Of a stretch of DNA of 64,000 bases, positions 52,779 through 64,000 are shown piece by piece (the stretch's first letter is position 1; each line of letters begins with the position of its first letter). The translations under genes and the position numbers were made by a program. Origin of the DNA: Rutidosis leptorrhynchoides (taxonomy: Eukaryota > Streptophyta > Magnoliopsida > Asterales > Asteraceae); NCBI RefSeq assembly GCF_046630445.1, contig NC_092335.1, positions 626,727,501 to 626,791,500 of the forward strand, given 5' to 3'. The notes beneath the pieces were generated by a model. That model saw nothing but the letters and a program-made list of their open reading frames with translations. It was not told the origin of the DNA and searched no databases.

Positions 52779-53935
52779 AGTCGGGTTGACCTTTGCTCCA
52801 GTATTTTTTGGTGTAATCCCGTAATTCACCGATAGAGGATTCTTGGCAACTCATTCATTCTCCATCTTGAATCGGCTCAAGATGTCACCTACATACTTCG
52901 ATTGATGTAGAAAGATGCCTTTTTCTGTTTGATCAACCTGCAACCCTAGAAAGAAATTAATGGCCCCCAGTGAACTCATCTTGAATCGCTTCTGCATTAC
53001 ATCTTCAAACTCATCAACCATCTTCTGATCGGTTGACCCAAAGATGATGTCGTCCACATAAACTTGTACCAGCATGATATCTTCGCCCCTTTCTTTGATA
53101 AATAGAGTCTGATCGATGACTCCCCTTCGAGAACTATTTTCTATCATATAGTTTGATAGAGTCACATACCAAGCTCTCGGGGCTTGGTGAAGACCATATA
53201 GTGCTTTCTCCAAGAGATACACCTTTTCTGGACGATATGGATCAACAAAGCCAGGTGGCTGAGTCACATAAATAGTTTTCTGTATATTTCCATATAAGAA
53301 TGCACTCTTCACATCCATCTGATAGACCTTAAAACCTTTAAGCGAAGCAAAAGATTAAAACATTCGAATTGCCTCAAGTCTTGCAACCAGAGCATACACA
53401 TATCGTAGTCTATTTCTAGAATCTGCTGATACCCTCTAAAAACCAATCTTCCTTTGTTCCGGATAACGATACCTTGATCATCTTTCTTATTTTTCAGAAC
53501 CCACTTCAAACCATACGGTTTACAGCCTGAAGGAGGAATTACCAAATGCCAAACACCTAAATGATTGAATTGTTGAAGTTCTTCCTGCATAATTGAAACC
53601 CACTCATCATACTGAAATGCATCTTTGACATCCTCAAGCTCGATTTGTGACACAAAACAACAGTGTGCATTCCTGAAGATTCTTCCGGTCTGATTCAATT
53701 GAGTATATAAAGCGGTGACAACATTAGCAGAGGGTGTTGCCCGTTCATTTGAAGTAGAAGGTCCACCTAGCTGGGCACCTGAAACACCTGCAGGGTTAAC
53801 TACAAAGTTATCAAAACATTTAGGGAGAGATACCATTTGACTAGACCGTCGTGGTTCGTCGGTTTCCGTAGATTCTTCTGTAGTGTGCTGAATGGGTTCC
53901 TGATCTGTTGGTTGAATAAGCACATCATTCATCAC
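52779..53935 (-). pseudogene. pol: Copia reverse transcriptase
   Basis: Two overlapping frames encode Copia RT. The N-terminal part has CKPYGLKWVLKNKK and GRLVFRGYQQ (53935-53309). The catalytic part (53318-52851) has DVKSAFLYGNI, ALYGLHQAPRAWY and the YVDD active site in VQVYVDDIIFGS, followed by LGAINFFLGLQV. A frameshift near 53390 and a stop at 52851 break it. The end continues across the Gypsy insertion into RNase H (38733). Confidence 0.92.
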
Positions 53936-54051
53936 ATCATCAAATACATCATCGATATATTCATCCTCCCCCGCAGATTGAAATGTAGCCTCCTCTGGTT
54001 GAGGAACTGACTCACTGGTGCACTTTCCTCAGCTTCTAAAGGTATATTAGT

Positions 54052-55223
54052 TTACACACACACATCAGACATGCGTTCAGCGGAGATACGCATGTTATAC
54101 ATCATTTGTGCTGCAAGCTCTTCATCCTCAGAGTTATCTACCGGAAGATGGAATGATTCAAACAACTCATCGTAATCAAACTTCCGTGTAAACCCTTTAC
54201 CAGCTGGAATGGATGCATGTCTTTGTACATCGATTTCATTACGTTCTTCAACACACCGAGAATCTAAGTTGTATACCCTTTTACATGCATTCCCATAACC
54301 CAAGAATCTTCCCGTAACAGCTTTCGAATTAAACTTCCCACCAGTATCCTGAACCATAATGGTACACAGAGAACCAAATGGCTCAAGATGTTTAATGTTA
54401 GGCTTTCTTTTAAATAGCAGCTCGTAACTTGTCTTGCCATGACGTTTCACGACAAGAACTCTATTCATCGTATAGCACGCATTTGAAACTGCTTCACTTC
54501 AAAAGGTAACAGGTAGTTCTGAGTCTGCCAACATGGTTCTTGCAGTCTCAATTAAAGTTCTATTCTTTCTTTCAGCAACCCCATTCATCTGCGGTGTGTA
54601 TGGTGAGCTGATTTGTTGCTGAATTCCTCTTTCATTGCAAAATTCTTCCATCTTCTGATTTTGAATTCGGTCCCATTGTCTGTTCGGATCCTTCTAACCC
54701 TCAACTTATATAACATTTCCAGTCTCGTGATCAGCACCTTGATTTGTTCAAATGTATCAGCTTTACTTTTCAGCATAACTACCCATGAGAAACGCAAATA
54801 TTCATCGGTAACCACTAAGCAATATGAATGTCCAGTAATACTCTTCTTTTTGAGTGGACCAAATAGATCCATATGAAGAAGTCCCAGAGGAGTATTAATG
54901 GAATGATGTTTCTTAACTTTATGTGATTTCTTCGCTTGCTTCCCTTTCTTACACGGCACACACCCATCAGGAACATTAAAACCTTTGACATTAACACCTT
55001 CCACTAAATTGTTGTGAACCAGGTGGTTCATTTTCCTGAAGCTCAGATGACTCATCCGTTTATGCCATAAGATAGACTCCTGCTCAGTAGCCTTGGATAC
55101 GAAAGCTTGTTGCCCAGTCGCTGCCTTAACATAAGCCTTTGACATATCTAGAATATATAGGTCTTGAAATCTAGGCACCATCATAAGAATCATGTTCTTG
55201 GGAACTTTATAATCTTTTCTCAT
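54052..55223 (-). pseudogene. pol: Copia integrase
   Basis: Begins with the GAG-pre-integrase zinc part (LWHKRMSHLS... CVPCKKGKQ; H, H, C, C). The core has LHMDLFGPL and RIRTDNGTEF for the two Asp residues; the Glu is in the NGVAERKN motif near 54590, reached only after a one-base loss in an A run near 54665. The C-terminal part (54468-54052) has FGSLCTIMV and GRFLGYGNACKRVYN. Integrase inserts the cDNA into host DNA. Stops at 55233 and 54585 and frame changes make it inactive. Confidence 0.9.
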
Positions 55224-55232
55224 GATATAACA

Positions 55233-55517
55233 CTACTGCTCATCAAAAAGAACTTTATGCCATTTATCACAGACTTGAGAAACGGACAGCAGGTTATTCG
55301 ACATTTCCTTGAAAAAACTCACTTTATCAAAACTGACTGAGGAATTTGAGATCATCCCCTGAGCCGTGATAAACCCTCCTTGATCACCCGCAAAAGAAAC
55401 ATGTCCACCTTTTATAGATTTAACATCCTGAAGCAGAGACATGTTCCTCGTCATGTGCCTGGACGCCCCACTATCCACAATCCATGTATTTTTGTTTGGA
55501 CTGTAGGCGACCTGCAC
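55233..55517 (-). pseudogene. pol: Copia protease
   Basis: Contains the Copia-type aspartic protease signature WIVDSGASRHMT (near 55470-55505) and NNLLSVSQVCDK downstream. It ends at a stop (55233) directly before integrase and is in the same frame as it. Confidence 0.9.
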
Positions 55518-58500
55518 AATTGTAGAGAAATAATTAGTTTAAGGGGGATACCCATTCTTTGTCAGCAATGGGTTTCCCGTTAACAATAGCAATTTTCTCC
55601 TCATCCCCGTCACTGACAGCACCTGAGTTGCTATCCCCTTTTAATTCTTCATTTGTTTTCCATTTTTGATTCTTATGTAAGGTTTCTTGAAATAAACATT
55701 ATGTTGTACAACCTTTGTCTCATTTGATGGATTGAATGGATTTTTATTAATAACATGCTTTTCAGACCTCCCAATGGCAAATCTGTAAGGTATACGATTT
55801 CTTGGAGGAGAGTTTGATTTAAATCTGTGAAAATTCTTAGGGGGACTCAACTGAATTCTCCTCCTGGGTGCTACAAACCTTTTGTGACAACCAATAGTGC
55901 TGTGACCTCCCATCCCACAATGAAAACATGAAACAAAATCATTCCTATAGTAGGAATTAAACCTAGGGTTGTGCTCATGTGGAGATCTAGGTCTTCGATG
56001 TCTAGGTGGTGACCTAGTGTGTGCTCGTGACCTATCAGGAGTTCTATCTGGAGACCTTTTGGGTGAAGGAACATATTTTGGCAGTGAATTACATGCAGGT
56101 TTCAAGAAATCCTCCTCGTCAAAGCTAGGTCCTTTTACGAACTTAATCGGAGATCGGTTCCTAATTCTGATTGGTCTCTGATTGGCAGGGTTTTTCAAGA
56201 TTTTGACAGTCTTAGGATTAGGATTTACAACTTTCTCATCTTTTTCTACCCTCTCATTAGGTGTCTTAGTTGTATCTATCCCTTTTTCCTTATCTGAATT
56301 AGTCTCAAACGGCTTAATCTCAACATAATCCTCCCCGAACCATTTTTCTGGTGGATTGAAACTATAATCATGTGCAAATGATGGAGGACATTGCTTGTAG
56401 TCCTTACTGGTTTCTTTTCCTCCTATGTTATGACAATACTCTAACACAAACGTATAACGCGTGTAGATATATGCCTTATCTCTTTCAGTCTCATAGTTAA
56501 TCCTAAATGTTTCTTTAGCTCTCTTAAGGTCATCTATCTCAGCAATATGTCTAACAATGGTCTGAGTGTTTAACACCACATTTGATTTCAAATCAGTCAC
56601 TTGATCATCCAATGTTTTGATAATATCCCTAAATTCTTTCTCTCTCATCTTAAAGATCAAGTTGTCCTCATACTGTTTCTTAAGAACCTGATTACCTATT
56701 GTGAGTACATCTATTTCCTTTTCTAAGGCAGTACAGTTATTACAATGTAGGCAAATAGTAGTCAACTGTTTAACTTGTTCTTCTAAAGTATCACATCTAG
56801 TGCAAATCTTAGCTGATTCCCTAAGTTCTTTAAGTTCCTTTTCTAGGCTCACACAATTTTCACAAACCGTATTAGTTTCAGATTGTACCTTAGCCTTGTT
56901 AGAAGAATCCGCCATGAATGCATAGAGATGTGTAGCCTTATCTTCTACAGCTTCTGGTTCTGACTTCGATTCTGAACTCGAGCTATCAGACCCATTTTCC
57001 AAGTTGACCAACTTTTCTTCAATTCGATCCTTGGACTTAACAGTTGCAGAGTTGCATACAGATGATTGACTAACGTACACACAAGATTTCTTTGAGTCGT
57101 CGTCAGAAGAAGACTCACTATCTGTCCATACGTCCCCATCACTATGAATTGCCCATTTAAACTTCTCTTCAACTCTCTTGTTCACCATCCCTCGACGCAA
57201 GTAGTTTGCCCAGTACCATGCTAGATCAACCCTTTCTTCCATTCTGCATCCCAGACACTTGCACTGCATATCTCGTCCAACACAACCTATCTTCTCTCTC
57301 ACAGCTTTCTCTTTCTCAACTTCTATTTCCGTCATTTGAACTTTTGCAACATTTGCATGGTGACCATAAGCATCAGTTACATCAACAGACCAGTCATAAA
57401 TCTCATCTTCATATGTCGCAGCTAAGGCCTTTGAACCCTCCTCTGCAATAGGTATATTGATCTTAGTAGTAGGCTCCTTTTTTGATTATGAAATGGATTA
57501 TAGAAACCTGGTTGCTTCGGTTTGGTACAGTTTCTCTTGAAATGTCCCAACTCATTGCAGTTGAAGCACCTAACTTAGTTCATGTCGAGGCCGAACTTGG
57601 TGTTCTTGGTAACACCCACATTCTTCTCACCGGTTTTCTGAAGATACCTCGTTGCCCTGCGAATAACACTGCCCATAGCCCAGAGGATATCCATCTTTTC
57701 CATTTCATTCTTATCGATCTGATCATAATCCTCTTGTTCTAAATGACTATTTCCAATGCGTTCGTTCAGTAGATCATTATACGAATTCACAACCATAGCA
57801 ACCAACGCCATGTCCTCCTCAACCCCTTGAATAGTACGCAACCGAATGTTCCCAGTTTGCAAGACCTCGGTGGTCTCATTTTTGCAAGATGTAGTCTTGG
57901 GAAGAACACTTAGTGGGGCTGGAGTGACGCAAGTTGATGTTTGCTTATGAGTATTAGGAGTGAAAGCAGTCTGAAGAGGTGCGTACTTCTTGGCTGTTGA
58001 ACTGCTTGCTGGAGCTTTGTAAACTACAGGATTGTGTACTACTTCCAATCTCTTTAATCTCTCCTGCAAATCTAGTTCCTTTGCCTGCAACTTTGTGATG
58101 AAACTGCTAAACGAGTTGTCATAGATTACACAAGTTTTCTCAATCTCTTGCACAATAGGATCCCATTTAATCGGTAAACCCTCCCGAAAACACTGGACGA
58201 TTCTCTTATTTGTGAAAGTAATATCAAATCGTCTCAGCTCGGTCATCAAATGATGAAACCTAGCAACAGCAGCATCCAAGGATTCATCAGGCTGAACCGC
58301 AAAATTCTTCCATTCCTTCTTGAGAACTTTACCCTTCGTTTCCCGATATTCAGCACTACCCTCAACTCCACTCTCAATAGCATTCCACATTGAATATGCA
58401 GTCAGGTGAGTCTCGAATTGATGGAATATATCCTTAGTAAGAGCCTAAGTGAGATGACTGTAGGTTTTGCATTCTAAGTTGTAATCCTCTCTTTCAACAG

Positions 58501-58771
58501 CATTTAGTTCCATGGGAGTTTTTGGTTCACCATGATCCTTAAGCGGGAATGTATACATAACTTTCAAGAAGTTGTAAAGATGTGAATCTATCCCATTTAA
58601 CGAAATCAAGAATCTAGGTTCCCATTCAGCAAAGTCATCAAGTGATTCAAACCTAGGTACATGATACGCACTACGTATCTCATTCTCTGTCTTAAGCAAG
58701 TGATGTAAACTCGACGAGGAAGCACCAACTAGAGTAGATTCCATTTCTGAACTATCAAACTGATCAGACAT
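55518..58771 (-). pseudogene. gag: Copia gag with two zinc knuckles
   Basis: Start at MSDQFDSSEMEST (58771). Up to about 58000 it holds the Copia gag fold (FAEWEPRFLISLNG, SGVEGSAEYRETKGKVLKKEW, LDAAVARFHHLMTEL). A CCHC knuckle CFNCNELGHFKRNC lies near 57540-57580, then a Ser/Asp-rich linker and a coiled coil with repeated CxxC pairs (about 56440-56880). A basic Arg/Pro region and a second knuckle CFHCGMGGHSTIGC near 55890-55930 follow. Stops at 58445 and 57575, a one-base loss in the A6 run near 57480 and a shift near 55640 break it. Confidence 0.88.
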
Positions 58772-58775
58772 TGTA

Positions 58776-59096
58776 ACTGTACGGTTGCAATACACGGTTG
58801 CAGAAAATAGCACGGTTGCAATACACGGTTTCAGAAAATAACACGGTGTAATGTTCACACGGTTAGACAAACATGGTTGCAGGATGCACGGTTCCAAAGT
58901 GTAACCGGGTTAGGTAAGCACGGTTGAAAGGGTAACCAGACGGGTTCAGAGTGTATCCGTACGATTTCAGATTAACACGGTTGGGAAAGGAATGGTTGGA
59001 GAAAGCACAGATGTAGATTTGTATCCGTGCGGTTGCAGTATCCGGATGGTGTATCCGCACGGTTGCAGAGTGTAACCGTGCGGTTCTGTTCTTGAT
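58776..59096. repeat. CGGTTGC motif cluster in Copia leader
   Basis: At least a dozen degenerate copies of the LTR palindrome half-site, such as GTAACTGTACGGTTGCAATA and GTAACCGTGCGGTTC, at 15-30-base intervals directly before the gag start. Confidence 0.7.
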
Positions 59097-59357
59097 TGGA
59101 TCTGGGCAGAAAACAGCCCAAAAACTAGGGTTTTGGGTTGGATGGGATCTAGCACTCGATCTGGATCAAAAAGTTTAAGTTTTTCACGTTCAAAACATTA
59201 AAACCGACCCTATTAATGATTTAGATTAACAAAAACATGATCAAACACGTGAAAGTTTTAAGATTTATAGATTTTAAAACAAAACCCAAAAACCCAAAAC
59301 TTAACAAAACACTATCAATGATTTTGACAAAAACCGATCGTTCAATCACGTACACAT

Positions 59358-59369
59358 GCTTTGATACCA
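59358..59369 (-). promoter_or_regulatory. Copia primer binding site (tRNA-iMet)
   Basis: The minus strand reads TGGTATCAAAGC 2 bases after the 5' LTR end, one change from the initiator-Met site. Confidence 0.85.
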
Positions 59370-59371
59370 CT

Positions 59372-59557
59372 TGTAGGATCGTGTTAACATGATTAAACGA
59401 CCTAATCGACTATATCGAGTGCGAAAAATCTTGATATAGGGTTTTATACTCAAAACACACAATTATACTTTGATCTTTAGGTATAGAATGACTTTAGGGT
59501 GTTAAAGATCGACCTAGATGAATGCTAGATGACCAGATAATCGGTTTGGACGTTTTA
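59372..59557 (-). repeat. Truncated Copia 5' LTR
   Basis: Matches the first 185 bases of 25244-25655 and is then interrupted by the LTR starting at 59558. The remainder, including its palindrome array and TATA box, should lie beyond the window. Confidence 0.9.
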
Positions 59558-60526
59558 TGTGACAACCCGGAAAATTCCAACCAAATTTAAACTTTATCTT
59601 TATATTATTCCGACACGATAAGCAAAGTTTGTTAAGTTAAATCTCAAGAATTTTAAACTGTGTTCATACATTCATTATAACCTCGACCAAATTTTGACGA
59701 TTCACGAACCGTTATATATAAATAGATATGTATATATATGTGTGTATATATATGTATATATATTATAACTTGAGAATATTAATAATGTATTACACGTATA
59801 ATACTTTACACGAACGTATTTGTTTCAATATGCTTATCAATGGAATTAGAAGATAATATCAAATGATTGATTTATCTGTGATATGATTACGGGTCCATGT
59901 TATGAGATCCACTGTGATTTAAGAAATCTATTCTTTTTGACAACATTCGGAAAATGGTAAAGTGATTTATAAGTAAGAACGTGGAGTGTAAATAACTTAG
60001 ATGTTGGATATCGACAAGTTAAGTAACTCGGCATTTTTCATTAAGATGATTTCATACGTTTATTTAACCTTTGGACTTTACCCCATGCTTCACCAACAGA
60101 CTGTAATTTAAAAACTTGAAACCTATTATGAATATATATGATTCTACTTTTCTAAAACGTTTTATGATATAACGATTTCCATTATTTTAACCTTTAAACA
60201 AAATGATTCTTAAATGTATTTAGTTTTGGAAAACAAAATTATCATATATATTTGATTTAGTTTCAAACGTACAAAAACGTTTTCAGTTTAAAAAAGAACT
60301 TTATTATTAAAACGTATATAACTATTATAAATATCTAGAACCACTTTTGACAACTCATTACTTAACCAGTATGATAAAGATAATGATATTTATATTTTAT
60401 TTTATTAAATATATATAACGATTTAAATTAATATTATATATATTTATACGCGTATTATACCTACATAGTTTTATACTTTTACTATACTTAAACTTTACCT
60501 TTACTTTATTTTTACTTTACTTTAAC

Positions 60527-60719
60527 TTTAATAATTCACTTTAATAATTCATAATTTAATAATTCACTTTAATAATTCATACTTTAATAATTCACTTTAA
60601 TAATTCATACTTTAATAATTCACTTTAATAATTCATACTTTAATAATTCACTTTAATAATTCATACTTTAATAATTCACTTTAATAATTCATACTTTAAT
60701 AATTCACTTTAATAATTCA
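60527..60719. repeat. 27-base tandem array abutting TATA box
   Basis: About seven copies of a 27-base dimer (ACTTTAATAATTCA plus CTTTAATAATTCA). The last copy ends 9 bases before the TATA box. Monomers vary by one base in length, and the array is nearly perfect. Confidence 0.9.
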
Positions 60720-60728
60720 AAAATCTAT

Positions 60729-60736
60729 TATAAATA
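60729..60736 (+). promoter_or_regulatory. TATA box, third Gypsy LTR
   Basis: TATAAATA immediately after the tandem array, the best candidate for the LTR promoter. Confidence 0.55.
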
Positions 60737-61352
60737 GAATCCAATAGGTTTCATTATTTTATAGAAACTTGAAAATATTTTTCTCTAAACTCTCTCAATC
60801 GATTTACATATATATATTTACTCCGTATTATTTCAAGATATTATTAGTATACATAAAATATTACGATGGAGTGCTGTCCGAGTGATTTCAAAATTGTTTT
60901 TTGAGCGGGATAGAGCTAAGGAAATTATAGGTTATAGCTATGGAGGTTATGAGTATGGTTCGGGAGTATTGCTCGTGAGTCAAACTAGTGTTTATCATCC
61001 CCGTTGCGTCTACGTACTTTTCCTGCAATCTTGAATCTTAATAATGATACGTGAGCACTCATAACTTAACTTTTATATATTATTAGTGTATCCCTGACTA
61101 GTGCTCGAGTATATAGGATTATGCATGCTTATACGTTCGTTATTGTCGTTAGATAGGTTATGTCAAATCTTGAATTAAATACATATGCTATTAAGATAAG
61201 GTATATGATATGCATGTCGTTGGAAAGCTAGCGAAAAATTGAGAACTTTTCATTTAGATATCGAATGGTTTCGATGAACAGTTTAGAAGTTATAGTCAAT
61301 TGAATTTTTGTAAAAGTGATTATTATTATCGTCGTTATTATCGTCGTTATAA

Positions 61353-61354
61353 TC

Positions 61355-61430
<76 letters not shown>

Positions 61431-61440
61431 CATCATCATT
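61353..61440. repeat. (TTA)n microsatellite in LTR
   Basis: About 28 TTA units flanked by related ATT/ATC-rich sequence. The plus and minus frames across it (poly-Ile, poly-Leu, poly-Asn) are not genes. Confidence 0.93.
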
Positions 61441-62054
61441 GTCGTTATTAATAAAAGATATTATTGTTATTTTTATTATCGTTATTATCGTTAAGGTTAT
61501 AATTAGTATTATTATTATTATTATCATTCAAATAGTTATTAGTATTATCATTAATATTATTATTATTAGTATTATTATAATTAAAACTAATATTAGTAAC
61601 ATCTAATTATTATGATTACTATTATTATTATTATTAATATGAACGCGATATAAAAGACGACTAAAAGCTATTAAACGAATGCAATAGCATGTTTATTCAC
61701 CAATGAACTCACCAACCTTTTGGTTGACACTTTAAAGCATGTTTATTCTTAGGTATTAAGAAAATCTTCCGTTATGCATTAGCTCATTGTAAGGATATTA
61801 CTTGGAGTAATTCATGGCATATTTTGAAAGACGTTGCATTCGAGTCATTGAGTTCATCAAGATTATTATTAAATCAATTATAGTTGGATGTATTATGAAA
61901 TAGTATGCATGCCGTCAACTTTCGATGTAAAGAAAGTTTGTCCTTTGAAAACGAATGCAATGTTTGTAAAATGTATCATATAGAGGTCAAATACCTCGCG
62001 ATGTAATCAACTACTGTGAATCGTTTATAATGTATATGAACAGGTCCTTTCAGT

Positions 62055-62066
62055 TGGTATCAGAGC
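62055..62066 (+). promoter_or_regulatory. Primer binding site (tRNA-iMet)
   Basis: Perfect TGGTATCAGAGC, 2 bases after the LTR end. Confidence 0.9.
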
Positions 62067-64000
62067 GGTGGTCTTAGCGATGTATATGAACGGGTCCCGT
62101 GTCTCTATATTGCTCTCTGCATTGATATACACGGTTTGTAATTTCGGGGTTATTATCGAAGTTTATATTCTTCATTATTTTTCGGAGCTTCATGCTTTCG
62201 TTTTCTCTTCCCGACTTCGAGTCAAGCGAGTAATGGTCCGGAATTCGTAGATATGAAATTCAGAATGAACATAGCTAATGCTCTAAGAAGAAAATGGTAA
62301 TAGAACAATTTTGATTTGTTAAATTACCATAATACCCTGGAGAAGACCGAGTCATCCAGAAAAATATTCTCTTGATATGTTTAGAGATTAGATAGAATGT
62401 AAGAGTAGTATAAATGGCACATGATGACGGTACTGTGAATCATCATGCTTCATTAGAAACTCAGCATGACTTACTGTTATATAATGACGTTGATCAAGTG
62501 TCATTATATTATACTAATCCATGCTTCAGTTCCCAACACTACTTCAAAACATTCATATTTTAAACTCGAAGGTTTCAGAATTTAGAAACTAACACAGTTT
62601 CTTTTATGTTGCAGATATTACGGAGAGATAAATGATCTCAGATAAGAATAGTTGTGAAAATATCGCCAGAAATATGGAGGATATTTATAATAGAACATAC
62701 GAGAATATCTTAGAATTTATAATATCAATGGATGATGAAGAAGATTTGTCTGTGAAGGTTTAGAATGAGAAATAAGATGTTTGCTAACGATTTCAGCAGG
62801 CACAGAATCATTTGGATTCTTTGAAGGCAAACTTATTCTTTGTGATTTGTCCACGGCTTTCTTCATTGTTTCGCATAATCCGCTTTTCGGTACTAAATTT
62901 TCTATCGAGCGTTCCTAACACTCATTTCTTTATCATCAAACTTTTGGCCATTAAGATCATCTACAACATGCTGCTTCGTCAGCATTTTCAAAGTTAACTG
63001 ATCTGGGTCATCGGTTATCAAACCGAGGTAGTTTCAGGAGAATTGTGTTTTTTAGAATGATTAATCGCTGATGGTAATATTGTGGAATATAAAAGGTTCC
63101 CTAGTAACAATAAAGGGTATGCATATATATCGCGGTTATAATAAAGTTGTTTCGGATGAAAAGCCGGAGTTGACTTGCTGGAGCTGTGACAAAATTAGCT
63201 ACTTTGGAAAGGGATTGCAAAACGATCTTCGGAAATAACAATGTCAAAGGAACTAGAACAGATACGTGTCAAACGTTTACTCAGTTTTCGAGGGTTTTTC
63301 AGGTGCATAACTATATGCAGCAATCTTTTCTTCCGTAGATGAAGTGCGGTTGGTTTATCCTCTCGATTGAGGTGTTTTTAAGAATCATGATAGATTTGAA
63401 CGATGATTGTAATCGTCGAGATACAATGAGGTTTAAGATGAAATCAAGTGGCAATCTTGAAGAAATGTTTAGTTTCATATGTTATAATCAATATTTTAAT
63501 TCATTTTAATTATCCAATGTCATTAGTCCACAGTCGATAGTCCACAGTAACAGTCCAATAATTCATATATAGTTTAATATATAATATACGAATTAATTAA
63601 TACGTGTCGTGACCCGTATACGTCTCAGACTCGATCACAACTCAAACTATATATATTATTGTAGAATCAACCTCAACCCTGTATAGAGAACTCGATCATT
63701 ACTGCATATAGAGTGTCTATGGTGATTCCAAATAATATATATAGATGCGTCGATATGATATGTCAAAACATTGTATACGTGTCCCGATATTTAAAGTGCG
63801 TAAAATAATTACAGAAATTAAATGACGATAAATAAAAGTGCGATAATTAAATTGCGATAAATAAACTGCGATAAATAAAATGTAATCAGTTAGCTAGGAA
63901 CAGTTAGCGTGGATTCTTAACAAAATTTTTCATAGTTAATTTGTTTGTTTCTAACAGATTTTATTTTGTCATATGTTTTCTTCATATGCCACTTGTTGGA
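62067..64000 (+). pseudogene. Internal region with gag-like module
   Basis: From about 62600 it is homologous to 49080-47440 read in reverse. Around 63165-63225 it encodes a degenerate zinc-knuckle-like ELTCWSCDKISYFGKG in the sense direction of the element. Near 63520-63790 it holds the block shared with the Tekay LTRs. There is no long ORF, and stops are frequent. A 5' leader ORF like those at 17623 and 46524 is not visible. Confidence 0.5.

Larger units (their letters stand above)
59558..62052 (+). repeat. 5' LTR of third Gypsy element
   Basis: 2495 bases from TGTGACAACCC to GGTCCTTTCA. It contains a 27-base tandem array, a TATA box, a (TTA)n tract and the late blocks CAACCTTTTGGTTGACACTT and ATAGAGGTCAAATACCTCGC shared by this LTR family. 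Confidence 0.9.
59558..64000 (+). mobile_element. Third Gypsy element, runs off the window
   Basis: It begins TGTGACAACCCGGAAAATTC inside the Copia 5' LTR. LTR to 62052, perfect iMet primer site at 62055, internal part to the edge. No gag start or pol is seen in the first 1.9 kb of internal sequence. The left target is TTTTA (59553-59557); a copy is expected at the far end. Confidence 0.88.

Overview
This window looks like a transposon-packed intergenic stretch of a large plant genome. A daisy-family (Asteraceae) host is my best guess, because the retrotransposon lineages (Tekay-type chromovirus, SIRE-type Copia with a long extra downstream ORF, TAT-type Gypsy) and the SINEs look like those I know from that family. 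No family name can be proven from sequence alone. I see no intact host gene. Almost everything readable is reverse-transcribed or transposed DNA, most of it nested.

Layout. 1-679: scraps of a Gypsy protease (minus) and of a LINE reverse transcriptase (plus). 680 to about 2050: a truncated Gypsy LTR carrying four copies of a 16-base palindrome just upstream of its TATA box. 2285-2491: a complete SINE with a 13-base target duplication. 2505-3671: an ORF1-like retrosequence with a poly(A) tail. 3672-7800: AT-rich DNA with one clean MITE (6358-6540). 7938-21108: a complete 13.2-kb Tekay-type element (minus, duplication AGTGT) that splits a LINE (about 7861-7937 and 21109-22237). Its unusually long leader carries two extra sense ORFs, one of them a captured F-box gene. 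22238-25243: AT-rich spacer with a large (AAT)n tract.

25244-59557: a SIRE-type Copia element on the minus strand, exploded by insertions. Its order on the minus strand is 5' LTR remnant (59372-59557), gag, protease, integrase, reverse transcriptase, RNase H, extra env-position ORF, 3' LTR (25244-25655). Nested inside are a TAT-type element lacking pol (26526-32880, duplication CATGC) within the extra ORF, and a pol-less Gypsy element (38734-52773, plus, duplication TAAAG) at the RT/RNase H junction. The 5' LTR of that second element was itself hit by a further element, now a solo LTR (39530-42981, duplication AAAAT), and by a SINE (about 43369-43679). A third Gypsy element starts at 59558 inside the Copia 5' LTR and runs off the right edge.

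Most striking points. (1) Four unrelated LTRs share one promoter architecture: an array of short repeats directly upstream of the TATA box. In three of them the repeats are CpG-centred palindromes, often in pairs about 20 or 32 bases apart, and each family has its own sequence. (2) An F-box gene and an acidic ORF lie in the leader of the Tekay-type element, in sense orientation. (3) A 14-base copy of the 3' polypurine tract is embedded in a CGGGTA/TACCCG stem-loop in the leader of two different Gypsy elements. (4) A gag-like module is carried in opposite orientations by two pol-less elements. All coding regions are broken by stops or frameshifts, so no element here looks autonomous.
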